Assembly: GCA_963788965.1 (NCBI GenBank)
Contig: CAWBIK010000005.1
Coordinates: 1,178,001-1,242,000, forward strand
DNA: 64,000 bases
Direction: 5' to 3'
Source of the DNA: QHXQ01 sp963788965
GTDB taxonomy: Bacteria > Acidobacteriota > Blastocatellia > Pyrinomonadales > Pyrinomonadaceae
Part shown: piece by piece, positions 27,649-35,553 of the stretch
How positions within the stretch are numbered: the first letter of the stretch is position 1
Layout: every line of letters starts with the position of its first letter
Program-made: the position numbers and the translations under genes
Notes under the pieces: model-generated
The model's database searches: none
The model's input: the letters and a program-made list of their open reading frames with translations, nothing else
Told to the model about the DNA's origin: nothing

Positions 27649-28194
27649 ATGAAGATACTCGACATCGGTTGCGGCAAGCACAAGACACCGGGCGCGGTGG
27701 GCCTCGACAGCAACCCGCGCACAGAGGCGGACGTGATCCACGATCTCAACCGCGTGCCCTATCCGTTCCCCGACAACGAGTTCGATCTGATTATCGGCAA
27801 TCAAGTGATCGAACATGTGGACGACGTGCTCGCGGTCGTCGCGGAGTTGCACCGCATCGCGCGGCCGGGCGCGGTTATCCGGCTCGACACGCCCCACTAT
27901 TCCGACATCGCTTCCTACACAGACCCGACGCACAAGCATCACCTGACCACAGAATCGTTCGCCTACTTCACAGGCCAACGCCCCGACTTCGACTTCTACA
28001 GCGAAGTGCGCCTGCGCCCGCGCCTGATCCGCGTGACCATGCTGAAGCTCTGGCGCGCGCTCGGCTTCGAGTTGCTCGTCAACAGTTGCAACCGCTATCC
28101 CGCGTTACGCTTCTTCCGGCGCTTCTGGGAGTCCTACCTCTGCTACGTCGTGCGCGGCAAAACGATCTACTTCGAGTTCGAGGTCCTCAAGTAA
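27649..28194 (+). CDS. Class I SAM-dependent methyltransferase
   Basis: 181 residues. Motif I is MKILDIGCGKHKTPGAVGLD, motif II region DLNRVPYPFPDNEFDLIIGN, then VIEHVDDVLAVVAELHRIARPG, the usual Methyltransf_11 arrangement. A His-rich loop (DPTHKHHLTTESFAYF) and an aromatic C-terminal segment (RRFWESYLCYVVRGKTIYFEF) are less common and may bind the acceptor. Similar short enzymes often act on lipids or glycans, but the substrate is unknown. It is transcribed away from the PDZ gene; an extended -10 (TGCTACACT near 27582) could start it. Confidence 0.85.
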   Translation: MKILDIGCGKHKTPGAVGLDSNPRTEADVIHDLNRVPYPFPDNEFDLIIGNQVIEHVDDVLAVVAELHRIARPGAVIRLDTPHYSDIASYTDPTHKHHLTTESFAYFTGQRPDFDFYSEVRLRPRLIRVTMLKLWRALGFELLVNSCNRYPALRFFRRFWESYLCYVVRGKTIYFEFEVLK

Positions 28195-28199
28195 AGAGA

Positions 28200-28289
28200 A
28201 TGATGAATGATGACTGATGAATAGCTTGCTATTCATCAGTCGCCATTTTGCATAAAGATCAACTTATCCGTCGTTCATCATTCATCGTT
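28200..28289. repeat. Family B hairpin with a perfect 13-bp core
   Basis: ACTGATGAATAGC at 28214-28226 pairs perfectly with 28229-28241 around a TT loop. Outer ATGATGA units (28200-28213) are complementary to TTCATCA units at 28272-28289. It starts right after the methyltransferase stop. Confidence 0.85.
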
Positions 28290-28414
28290 TCCTTACTCTT
28301 GGTTGTCGCAAAAAGTTTGACCTGCGCCCACGTTCTGGCATAAAAGACGTGCGTCTCTCCGCGGCCGAACACAGTCGAGTCTGCCCGTTCGGACTACAGA
28401 GGATGTAACTCGTT

Positions 28415-29713
28415 ATGTCATCAAGCACAGCCCCCACTGATGCGTCGCCGGTCGCAACTACAAGTGCGGCCGCAGTCGTCGAAGAACGCGCTACGTTCCC
28501 ACTCGCGCAAGAACGTTTCAACCCGGATGTCGAATCGCTCAAAGACCCGGCAGCACGCGGCGTGCGGCTCGACTCGGTTGATCTCTTGCGCGGCCTCGTC
28601 ATGATCATCATGGCGCTCGACCACACGCGCGACTTCTTCCACAACGCCACCATCCACTTCGACCCGACCGACCTGACGCAGACCAACCCCGCGCTCTTTT
28701 TCACGCGCTGGATCACACACTTCTGCGCGCCCGTCTTCGTCTTCCTCGCGGGCACGGGCGCATATCTTTCATTGGGGCGCGGGCGGACGAAAAAAGACCT
28801 CTCGTGGTTTCTGTTGACGCGCGGCTTGTGGCTCGTCGTCTTGGAAGTGACGCTCGTGCGTCTCGCGTGGACGTTCGACTTCACCACGCCGTTCGTCTTC
28901 GTGCAGGTTATCTGGGCGCTCGGTTGGTCGATGGTCGTGCTGGCGGCCTTGATCCATCTGCCGGTGCGCGTGATCGCGGGCTTCGGCCTCTTGCTGATCG
29001 TCGGGCACAATTTGCTCGACCGCATTCACGTGACCAGTTTCGGCGGCGTCGGGCAAGTGCTCTGGCTTGTGCTGCACGAAGCGGGGCAGGTCGGCAACAT
29101 CCAACGGTTTCTCTTCGACGTGCGCTATCCGCTCATCCCGTGGGTCGGCGTGATGGCCGCGGGCTACGCGTTCGGGCGGTTGTTGCAACTGCCGGCGGAA
29201 CGTCGGCGCAAGACTCTGTTCCGGCTCGGCCTCGGTCTGACGCTCGCCTTCATCGTCATTCGAGCGACGAACCTGTACGGCGACCCGCGCATGTGGGCGG
29301 TGCAGGCGCGCGCGCCGATCTACACCGTCTTGTCGTTCCTTAACTGCGAGAAGTATCCGCCGTCGCTCTTGTATCTGTTGATGACTTTGGGGCCGGCGAT
29401 CATGTTGCTGCCGCTCTTGGAACGTTGGCGCGGCGCGCTCGCGCGCTTCGTCATGACCTTCGGGCGCGTGCCGCTGTTCTACTACGTGCTGCACCTCTTG
29501 TTGATTCACGGGCTGGCGGTCGTCGTCAACATTGCGCGCTACGGCCGGAATGTCGGCTCGATCTTCGCCAACGGGCCGCCGCCTGATTTCGGGTTCAACC
29601 TGCTGACCGTCTATGTCGTCTGGCTCGTCGCCGTGTTGCTGCTCTATCCGCCGTGTCGTTGGTGGGCGCGGCTCAAGCAGCGCAACCGCTCGGCGTGGCT
29701 CAGTTATTTGTAG
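28415..29713 (+). CDS. DUF1624-like polytopic membrane protein (heparan-N-acetyltransferase-related)
   Basis: 432 residues with about ten membrane helices after a cytoplasmic, Ala/Thr-rich N-terminus of 50 residues. The signature VDLLRGLVMIIMALDHTRDFF (shown in part) and APVFVFLAGTGAYLSLGRG match DUF1624/HGSNAT-type acyltransferases, where the His of the first loop is proposed to act in transmembrane acetyl transfer. YYVLHLLLIHGLAVV lies near the end. The acceptor is unknown; a cell-envelope sugar is the usual guess. Possible promoter: TTGACC at 28317 and CATAAA at 28339. Single-gene unit. Confidence 0.85.
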   Translation: MSSSTAPTDASPVATTSAAAVVEERATFPLAQERFNPDVESLKDPAARGVRLDSVDLLRGLVMIIMALDHTRDFFHNATIHFDPTDLTQTNPALFFTRWITHFCAPVFVFLAGTGAYLSLGRGRTKKDLSWFLLTRGLWLVVLEVTLVRLAWTFDFTTPFVFVQVIWALGWSMVVLAALIHLPVRVIAGFGLLLIVGHNLLDRIHVTSFGGVGQVLWLVLHEAGQVGNIQRFLFDVRYPLIPWVGVMAAGYAFGRLLQLPAERRRKTLFRLGLGLTLAFIVIRATNLYGDPRMWAVQARAPIYTVLSFLNCEKYPPSLLYLLMTLGPAIMLLPLLERWRGALARFVMTFGRVPLFYYVLHLLLIHGLAVVVNIARYGRNVGSIFANGPPPDFGFNLLTVYVVWLVAVLLLYPPCRWWARLKQRNRSAWLSYL

Positions 29714-29790
29714 GTTCAAGTGTCGGATTTCGAGGCTCAAGTTATCGCTGGCTTGGGTCTTTAACCAGAAGTTTGAAACTTGAAATCGCC
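29714..29790. repeat. Degenerate TTCAAGT/ACTTGAA heptamer pair (family F)
   Basis: GTTCAAG-type and GCTCAAG-type units near 29714-29745 are loosely complementary to GTTTGAAACTTGAAAT at 29771-29786. The arms are much more degenerate than in the other families; a related half-unit occurs near 1510-1520. It precedes the response-regulator promoter. Confidence 0.5.
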
Positions 29791-29799
29791 GACTAATAT

Positions 29800-29829
29800 T
29801 TGACACCCCGCGCGGCGCTAAGCTATAAC
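29800..29829 (+). promoter_or_regulatory. Sigma-70-type promoter for the response regulator
   Basis: TTGACA at 29800-29805 and TATAAC at 29824-29829 with an 18-nt spacer. The predicted start near 29836 gives a leader of about 95 nt if translation begins at ATG 29931. Confidence 0.65.
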
Positions 29830-29930
29830 GGCGCGCGATCCACACTCGTGGATGTTTCATCCTGTTGTCCGTCGGCAGCGCGACCCGCAAGGGGCGTGTG
29901 CGCCACAAATTCGCCGTTGCCCGACCAGCC

Positions 29931-30338
29931 ATGCCGCCAGTTAACATACTGATCGCCGACGACTACGACGACAACCGCGAGTTGCTGCGCTTGGTGTTGG
30001 AAACGGCGGGCTACGGCGTGTGCGAGACGCACGACGGGGATGAGTGTCTGGCGGCGGCGCGTGCCGAAACGTTCGACCTCGTGCTGGTCGATCTCTCGAT
30101 GCCGCGCTTAGACGGCTGGGACGTGTTGCGCGCGTTGCGCGCCGACGAGCGCACGCGCGATGTGCCCTGCGTCGCCATTACGGCTGCGGTCGCCGAGCGG
30201 GCGCATGATGCCGCGCTCGCCGCCGGCTTCGATGCCTACATCGCCAAGCCGTATCGCGCGCAGGAGTTGCTCGCCGTCATCGCGCGCCTGCTGCAAGGAC
30301 GGGCCGCGCACGACGACACGCGGGCCGCCAGTTCATGA
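29931..30338 (+). CDS. Single-domain response regulator (CheY-like receiver)
   Basis: 135 residues, a receiver domain and nothing else. The acidic pocket is ILIADDYDDN (DD pair), the phospho-acceptor Asp is in FDLVLVDLSMPRLDGWDVL, the Thr is in CVAITAAV and the Lys in DAYIAKPYRAQELL. With no output domain it must act by protein contact, or pass phosphate on. ATG 29931 is preferred over TTG 29865 because the fold starts right after it. Its stop overlaps the next start (ATGA), so the two products are probably made together. No histidine kinase gene is nearby. Confidence 0.92.
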   Translation: MPPVNILIADDYDDNRELLRLVLETAGYGVCETHDGDECLAAARAETFDLVLVDLSMPRLDGWDVLRALRADERTRDVPCVAITAAVAERAHDAALAAGFDAYIAKPYRAQELLAVIARLLQGRAAHDDTRAASS

Positions 30339-30625
30339 CCGAACCGACTCAACCCGCAGCCGCGGCCGAGTTGACTCCGGGGCGGATTCTCGTCGCCTTC
30401 GAGAAATTGTTCGGCGGCGGGCGCGGCGTCCGCAAGTTCGCGCGCACGGGCCTGCGCTACGTCGAGTTGCCGGCCGAGGCCGTGCTCGTTGAACAGAATC
30501 CGAAGAAGACGAGCGAGTGGGCCGCACTCGCCCGGCGCGGTCAGCGCGTGGCCTGGGTCTTACGTCACGGCGCGTATCTCGCACGCGTTATAGATGGCGA
30601 AGTCACCATGCTCGATCAAGGTTAG
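30335..30625 (+). CDS. Hypothetical protein coupled to the response regulator
   Basis: 96 residues. The start ATG overlaps the response-regulator stop by 4 nt (ATGA). The first 15 residues are a flexible Pro/Ala stretch; then ELTPGRILVAFEKLFGGG and FARTGLRYVELPAEAVLVEQNPKKTS, followed by a short beta-like end RVAWVLRHGAYLARVIDGEV. No cysteines, signal or membrane segments are apparent. Tight coupling suggests a partner of the receiver protein. No family is recognised. Confidence 0.75.
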   Translation: MTEPTQPAAAAELTPGRILVAFEKLFGGGRGVRKFARTGLRYVELPAEAVLVEQNPKKTSEWAALARRGQRVAWVLRHGAYLARVIDGEVTMLDQG

Positions 30626-30767
30626 CAGTCAAATCTCACCGGCGTTTAATCTCACTTAGCAATTAACCTCACGGGCAGGCTGAGCCGTGCTGTGTGCCAA
30701 AACGGGCCGCGGCCGGTGTAAGATTCGTGAGTCATAATTAATCCGTTAACGGGGGTAAACGAATAGA

Positions 30768-31001
30768 ATGCCGAAGCTGCGTGGCGCACTGGCGACACCT
30801 GAGGTCAAAGAAGAGTGGACTCGCGCTTATGAGATTTATCTGAAGGCGCAGGGCAACCCTTACGACAAAAAACAGGATCGCGCCGACCGCATCGATTACG
30901 TGGCGCAGACGATGAAGCTGACGCGCAAACAGGCCAAGCGCCGGATCAGGAACTACGAAGCCTGGCAGCGCAACATCAAGAAAGGGCTGGTGACGCCGTA
31001 G
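30768..31001 (+). CDS. Small basic hypothetical protein, possible DNA-binding
   Basis: 77 residues, rich in Lys/Arg, fully helical in appearance. VKEEWTRAYEIYLKAQGNPY and MKLTRKQAKRRIRNYEAW could form two or three helices of a nucleic-acid-binding domain; VAQTMKLTRKQAKRRI looks like a possible recognition helix. No family is recognised. It has its own intrinsic terminator 14 bp after the stop, so it is a single-gene transcript. The 142-bp gap upstream has several AT-rich hexamers but no definite promoter. Confidence 0.7.
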   Translation: MPKLRGALATPEVKEEWTRAYEIYLKAQGNPYDKKQDRADRIDYVAQTMKLTRKQAKRRIRNYEAWQRNIKKGLVTP

Positions 31002-31014
31002 GGCTTGCACGAAC

Positions 31015-31061
31015 GAGAGGCCGCAGCCCAGCATCCCGATAGCTGGCCGCGGCCTCTCTTT
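31015..31061 (+). terminator. Intrinsic terminator
   Basis: GAGAGGCCGC at 31015-31024 pairs with GCGGCCTCTC at 31049-31058, with further pairing (CAGC/GCTG) inside the loop and three T's following. It can serve the 77-residue gene and, since the stem is symmetric, the converging ABC permease gene. Confidence 0.85.
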
Positions 31062-31104
31062 CACCATCCGTCTTAACAGTCCCGCCTCCTCGCAGTCGCA
31101 ACGG

Positions 31105-31929
31105 TCAGCCCGTCCGCTTCAACTTACCCGTGCGTTTGGCCCACCGCTCGACCCTGCCGAAGACGAACAGGCCCGTCGGGATCATCACCAAACCCATCAC
31201 CAGCAGCACCAGCAACTCAGGCACGACCGCCGAGACGGGCGCGCCCTGCAAATGCTCGACGTTCGCGCCGCGACCCTCAATCCCAAGCAACTTGCGACAG
31301 GCCGACAGCGCATAGGTCGCAGGCGAGACGAGCGCCAGCGGTTGCAGCCAGCGCGGCAGTACTTCAACCGGGTAGTACACGCCGGACACCAGCAGCAGTA
31401 TGCCCTGAAAGATGTTCGTCGCCTCCGCGCCGCGCTCCGGGCTGATGACCGGCAGCACCGCCGCCATCAGTCCTAGCCCGATGAACGCCAGACTGCTCAC
31501 CGCCAGCACCAACACGATGCCGCCCAAGTTCGCGCCCCGCAGATCGAGATCGATCATCAACCACAAGCCCGCCATCACGACCAACATCTTCACGATGCTA
31601 TAGAGCACGACGAATACGCTCACGCCCAACAGGTGTATGAACCGCGACACCGGAGCCATGAACGTATATTCGAGCGTGCCTTCCCAACGCTCATACGTGA
31701 TCGAGTTGGCGATCTCGTTAAAGAGCACCGACAAGAAGCCCCACAGCAGCACGCCGACCAGCAAAGTCAGCGTCAACCGCCGGTCGTTCGCCGCGACGCC
31801 GATCAACGCGATGGTCGCCGAGTTCACAATCGCATAGAACGTGAAGACCACGACCCACGACATATAACGCCGCGTCAAATGGTAATCACGAAAGAAGAAC
31901 GCGTAAGCCTGTCTTAATACTTGTTCCAT
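31105..31929 (-). CDS. ABC-2 type transporter permease
   Basis: 274 residues with six predicted membrane helices in the ABC-2 arrangement: MSWVVVFTFYAIVNSATIALI, LTLLVGVLLWGFLSVLFNEI, VSVFVVLYSIVKMLVVMAGL, IVLVLAVSSLAFIGLGLMAA, NIFQGILLLVSGVYYPVEVL with the conserved YYP and PATYALSACR, and VVPELLVLLVMGLVMIPTGL. The coupling region RWEGTLEYTFMAP sits before helix 3. It forms an exporter with the ATPase encoded 17 bp upstream. Substrate is unknown; drug, lipid or polymer export are all possible in this family. Confidence 0.9.
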   Translation of the reverse strand: MEQVLRQAYAFFFRDYHLTRRYMSWVVVFTFYAIVNSATIALIGVAANDRRLTLTLLVGVLLWGFLSVLFNEIANSITYERWEGTLEYTFMAPVSRFIHLLGVSVFVVLYSIVKMLVVMAGLWLMIDLDLRGANLGGIVLVLAVSSLAFIGLGLMAAVLPVISPERGAEATNIFQGILLLVSGVYYPVEVLPRWLQPLALVSPATYALSACRKLLGIEGRGANVEHLQGAPVSAVVPELLVLLVMGLVMIPTGLFVFGRVERWAKRTGKLKRTG

Positions 31930-31946
31930 GATCGTTACTCCCGCAA

Positions 31947-32828
31947 CTACGGCGCGCTCACTTCAACGACCGCCGCGCCGTCGTCTTCAACCTTGTTATC
32001 GTCAGCCTTGTCTTTAGCCTGCGCCGCCTTCAGCCGGGCCGCCGCGCTTTCCTCTTCCAACGATTCGCCCGCGAGCGCAATGAAGGCATCGTCCAGCGAA
32101 GCCGCGCCCGCCTGTTGTTTGAGCGCGTCGGCCGTGCCTTCGGCGATCAGGCGACCTTTGGCGAGAAAGCCGATGCGCGCGCAGAGCCGTTCTGTCTCGG
32201 CCATGTCGTGCGAGGTCAGCAGGATCGTCGTGCCTTCGGCGCGGCGCAGGTTTTCAAGAAACGTCTGCACGTCGCGCCGACTCTTCGGATCAAGGCCGGT
32301 CGTCGGCTCGTCCAAGAGCAGCAGCGGCGGGTTGACCAGCAGCGCGCGCGTGATCGCTACCTTCTGTTGCATGCCGCGACTCATCTCTTCGAGCGGATCG
32401 GTGAACCGCTCGCCTTCGAGGCCGAGTTGTTCCAGTATCTCCAACGCGCGCCGCTCCGCCGCCCGCGCTTCGAGGCCGTAGAGATAAGCCGAGTACAGCA
32501 AGTTCTCGCGCGCCGACAGCCGCTTGTAGAACGCGGCATCGACGCTGACGCGCCCGATCTTTTCGCGCACTAACCGTTCCTCTTCGGGCAGTCGATGCCC
32601 AAGCAGACGCACCTCGCCGCCGTCCGGCACAAGCAGCGTCGAGAGCACACGGATCAAAGTTGACTTGCCCGACCCGTTCGGCCCCAGCAGCCCGTAGGTT
32701 TCACCCAACGCGACCTCGAAGGACACATCTTTGAGCGCGTACACGGGCGTCGTGCGCGTGCGCAAGAAGCCTTTGCGCTTGGTGAAATATTTTTGTAGAC
32801 CGATGACAGAGATACCTTGACTTGTCAT
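31947..32828 (-). CDS. ABC transporter ATP-binding protein
   Basis: 293-residue exporter ATPase. Walker A is GLLGPNGSGKSTLIRVL, signature motif MSRGMQQKVAITRALL (variant of LSGGQ), Walker B PPLLLLDEPTTGLDP, and switch His in LLTSHDMAE. The C-terminal 60 residues are Ala/Glu/Lys-rich and probably disordered. It lies 17 bp before the ABC-2 permease gene, the usual two-gene DrrA/CcmA-type exporter. A 342-bp gap upstream separates it from the divergent FAD oxidoreductase side. Confidence 0.92.
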   Translation of the reverse strand: MTSQGISVIGLQKYFTKRKGFLRTRTTPVYALKDVSFEVALGETYGLLGPNGSGKSTLIRVLSTLLVPDGGEVRLLGHRLPEEERLVREKIGRVSVDAAFYKRLSARENLLYSAYLYGLEARAAERRALEILEQLGLEGERFTDPLEEMSRGMQQKVAITRALLVNPPLLLLDEPTTGLDPKSRRDVQTFLENLRRAEGTTILLTSHDMAETERLCARIGFLAKGRLIAEGTADALKQQAGAASLDDAFIALAGESLEEESAAARLKAAQAKDKADDNKVEDDGAAVVEVSAP

Positions 32829-33170
32829 GTCAACACGCTCCTTTCGACCTGTAGACGGTCGAGTGGATGGTCGAATAGCGACTCTCCAAGTTGTGGTAGA
32901 GAGAAGACGGCGAGTACCGTCAGAGACAGCTTGGCCCTAGGCGAGCCAGACGATGCGGATACGTGACATGCTAAATCTCATCGCAGTTACCTTTACTAAC
33001 TTGAGCCACAAGATACGGCGCGCACGCGGATTTAGCAAGCTAAATTCGTCGCCTCACTAGCGCACACCGTTCGCGACAGATACACGGCAAACGACCACGA
33101 GCGCAGAAATGTTCCTGCTCGTTGAGAATATTATTGCTGCGAAGTGATCGCGGCCTTGCTGGTCTTGGCC
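32829..33170. other. Leader region upstream of the ABC exporter, with short palindromes
   Basis: No ORF of note. Two perfect short palindromes are seen: ATTTAGC-AA-GCTAAAT at 33030-33045, and CGACC-(6 nt)-GGTCG near 32847-32862, the second partly repeated nearby (GGTCGA at 32857 and 32869). Either could be an operator for the minus-strand ABC genes. No promoter hexamers could be fixed with confidence. Confidence 0.4.
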
Positions 33171-34331
33171 TTAAAGCAACGCCGTCTCATGCAGCAGCTT
33201 GCCGGTTGTGAAGCGTTCGACGCCGAGCGGCGCAATGTCTATGAGGCGCGCTTGCCCTTCGAGGATCAACTCCGCCGCAACGCGGCCGCTCGCGGGCGAG
33301 TGCATGACGCCGTGACCGCTGAAGCCGTTGACGAAATACAAGCCGCGCACGTCGGGCGCAGCGCCGATGATCGCATGATGATCAGGCGTCATCTCATACA
33401 GACCGGCCCACGCGCGCCCCGCGTTCACCTGCGCGTCCGCGAGACACGGCACGCGCGCGGCAGCCCGCGTCAAAATCTTTTCGACGAACGCGGGATCGAA
33501 ATCCGTCTTGAAGCCGGGCGTCTCCGCCGGGTCGTTCCACGCGAGCAGGATGCGCAGGCCCTCGCGGCGAAAGTGGAAACCGTTGGACATATCTATGACC
33601 ATCGGAAAGCGCGCGGGCAACTGCGCGAACGGCTCGGTCGGCACGAGTTGACGCCGCAGCGGCACGACGGGCAACGACGCGCCGGCCATGCGCGCCACTT
33701 CCGCCGCCCAAGGCCCGGCAGCGTTCACCACGGCGCGCGTCGCCACACGGCCGCGCGTGGTCATGACACCTGTTACTTGTCCATATTCAACCTCAATGCC
33801 GTTGACTGTGGTATCGAGCCACAGCCGCGCGCCAAGTTCACGCGCGCGCAGCATGAAGCCCATCATGACGCTGTGCGGATCGACGAAGCCGTCGGTCGGA
33901 CAATAAGTGCCGCCCACAATATCGTCCGCGCGCAGTTGCGGCACAAGCTCGACTATATCGGCGCGCGTCACCAGTTCAACGTTAGTCACGCCGAATGTCA
34001 TCTGTCGTTCACGATTCGACTTCAAGTACTCAAGGTGTCGCTCGCTCGTGGCGACGAAGAGATAACCGTGCGGGCGATAGTCGGCCGGGTGGCCGATGAT
34101 TTCATCAAACTGTGCGAAGAAGTTGATCGAGTAGCGCGACATCTGGATGTTGACGGGCGTGGCAAACTGCGCGCGCACGCCGCCCATGCTCTTGCCCGTC
34201 GAGCCTTGACCTTGATGCGCCTCGCGCTCAATGACCAGCACGTTGCGACAGCCCGCTGCCGTCAAGTGATAAGCCACGCTCGACCCGACGATGCCGCTGC
34301 CGATGATGACCACATCCGCCGTCTCTGTCAT
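33171..34331 (-). CDS. FAD-dependent oxidoreductase, DAO family (sarcosine/glycine oxidase-like)
   Basis: 386 residues. The FAD Rossmann fold opens the protein: TADVVIIGSGIVGSSVAYHL with an acidic strand end VLVIERE. A covalent-FAD-like loop STGKSMGGVRAQF and the substrate half (HFRREGLRILLAWNDPAETP) are typical of the sarcosine oxidase beta/solute DAO group; the C-terminal FAD end is GLYFVNGFSGHGVMHSPASG. The likely reaction is oxidation of a secondary amine or amino acid. ATG 34331 is used; the longer frame start at 34445 overlaps the upstream gene and adds no domain. Substrate unknown. Confidence 0.88.
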   Translation of the reverse strand: MTETADVVIIGSGIVGSSVAYHLTAAGCRNVLVIEREAHQGQGSTGKSMGGVRAQFATPVNIQMSRYSINFFAQFDEIIGHPADYRPHGYLFVATSERHLEYLKSNRERQMTFGVTNVELVTRADIVELVPQLRADDIVGGTYCPTDGFVDPHSVMMGFMLRARELGARLWLDTTVNGIEVEYGQVTGVMTTRGRVATRAVVNAAGPWAAEVARMAGASLPVVPLRRQLVPTEPFAQLPARFPMVIDMSNGFHFRREGLRILLAWNDPAETPGFKTDFDPAFVEKILTRAAARVPCLADAQVNAGRAWAGLYEMTPDHHAIIGAAPDVRGLYFVNGFSGHGVMHSPASGRVAAELILEGQARLIDIAPLGVERFTTGKLLHETALL

Positions 34332-34336
34332 AACTG

Positions 34337-35470
34337 TTATCTCGTTGCGCCGATCTGCAAGAACTGCTGGCGCACGTAAGCGACGGAGAACTCGTCGCCG
34401 AGTTTGAAGTGGCGCTTGATCGTGGCGGCCGGGTCGAAGAACCACGCGCCCGCCGCCTCGTCGCGCTCTTTAATATCGCCCCAGCCCCACGGCGGCCGCG
34501 CCATGTTCTGCCCGCCGACTTTGCCGAGAAACGTCGCGCCGAGTTTGCCGACTTGTATCTGCCGTTCTTCGACCCGCCCGTTTGCTAACGCGACGCTGAC
34601 GCCGACGCGCCCATAATCGGTCGTCGTGCCGTAAGTCTGACTCGCGCCTTTCTGGCGCGCGCGCGGCCAGAGCGTCGTGTAGAGCGGCAGCAGATCGTAG
34701 CTCACGGATTCGGCGTTGGGCATCGGGATACCGGCACGCGGGCCGTAGTTGTAGCGAATGATGCCGCGTCGCGGTTGCTGCTTGTTGGCTTCATCTTGAT
34801 AAGCCTCGATGCCGTGCCCCTTCGGTTCAACATAGAGGCGCGGCCGTTGGTCCAGCAGCAGCACGGTTTTATCGTCAATCATACCTTTATCGTCGGCGTT
34901 ACCCGGCGTGTACTTGTGGAAGCGATTGTGCGCGAGTGTTTCGACATAGACGACGCGCGCACGTTGCACGTCGTCGCCCTGTCTCTCGACGACGACGAGA
35001 CAGCCTTCCATGTCGTTCTCGTGCGCGAGAGATGCCTCGGCCGAGAGGCCGGTCGGATCATATTGACCGGCGCGCTTGATGCCTTCGCCGATGACTTCGC
35101 TGATGATGCGGCCGGTCGAGCCGCCTTTGGAGTCGCGCGGATGGAACAGGGCGTAGTGGATGAAGTAGTGCGTGCGCGTTTCGCTGACGGCGTAATAGAC
35201 GTGCGCGGGCAGTCTGTAGCGCGTGTCGGCGGCGTTCGCCCAGTTGTTGTCGCCGCGCCAGTCGCCGTCGAAGTCGAAGTTGGTGATGTAGTCGAAGCGC
35301 GGCTCGTCGCTGAGTCCTTGATAGAAGACGGGCGCGAAGCGTGCGGCGACGGCGCGCGCGCGCGTGTCGGCGCGTTGCGCTTGCGCGCCGGCGGCGTGGC
35401 CGGCGCAGCATAACAGGGCCGCGCCGCAGACCAGACGCAGCACGTAAGCGCGCAAGGGATAAACAATCAT
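34337..35470 (-). CDS. Exported hypothetical protein
   Basis: 377 residues starting at ATG 35470 with GGAGA upstream. A signal peptide is clear (VLRLVCGAALLCCAGHAAG). The mature part has conserved-looking patches: RFAPVFYQGL, YITNFDFDGDWRGDNNW, THYFIHYALFHPRDSK, NDMEGCLVVVE, LAHNRFHKYTPG and PPWGWGDIKERDEA. The run of His, Asp and Trp residues suggests a metal- or sugar-binding enzyme domain, loosely reminiscent of Vps62-like exported proteins. No family is assigned with confidence. It lies 83 bp downstream of the GH31 gene on the same strand and could be co-transcribed. Confidence 0.7.
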   Translation of the reverse strand: MIVYPLRAYVLRLVCGAALLCCAGHAAGAQAQRADTRARAVAARFAPVFYQGLSDEPRFDYITNFDFDGDWRGDNNWANAADTRYRLPAHVYYAVSETRTHYFIHYALFHPRDSKGGSTGRIISEVIGEGIKRAGQYDPTGLSAEASLAHENDMEGCLVVVERQGDDVQRARVVYVETLAHNRFHKYTPGNADDKGMIDDKTVLLLDQRPRLYVEPKGHGIEAYQDEANKQQPRRGIIRYNYGPRAGIPMPNAESVSYDLLPLYTTLWPRARQKGASQTYGTTTDYGRVGVSVALANGRVEERQIQVGKLGATFLGKVGGQNMARPPWGWGDIKERDEAAGAWFFDPAATIKRHFKLGDEFSVAYVRQQFLQIGATR

Positions 35471-35553
35471 TCTCGCTCTCCGCGTCGCCGGTTACAGGCT
35501 GTCGGGCCGTCGGCGCTCGTTGCTTGGTCACGTTGGTCACGTAGGCGTTGCTC

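Noticed and set aside
26343..28000. Several long antisense ORFs over the PDZ gene and elsewhere
   Set aside because: Shadows typical of GC-rich DNA: they are Arg-, Ala- or His-rich, lack motifs, and lie opposite genes with clear domains.
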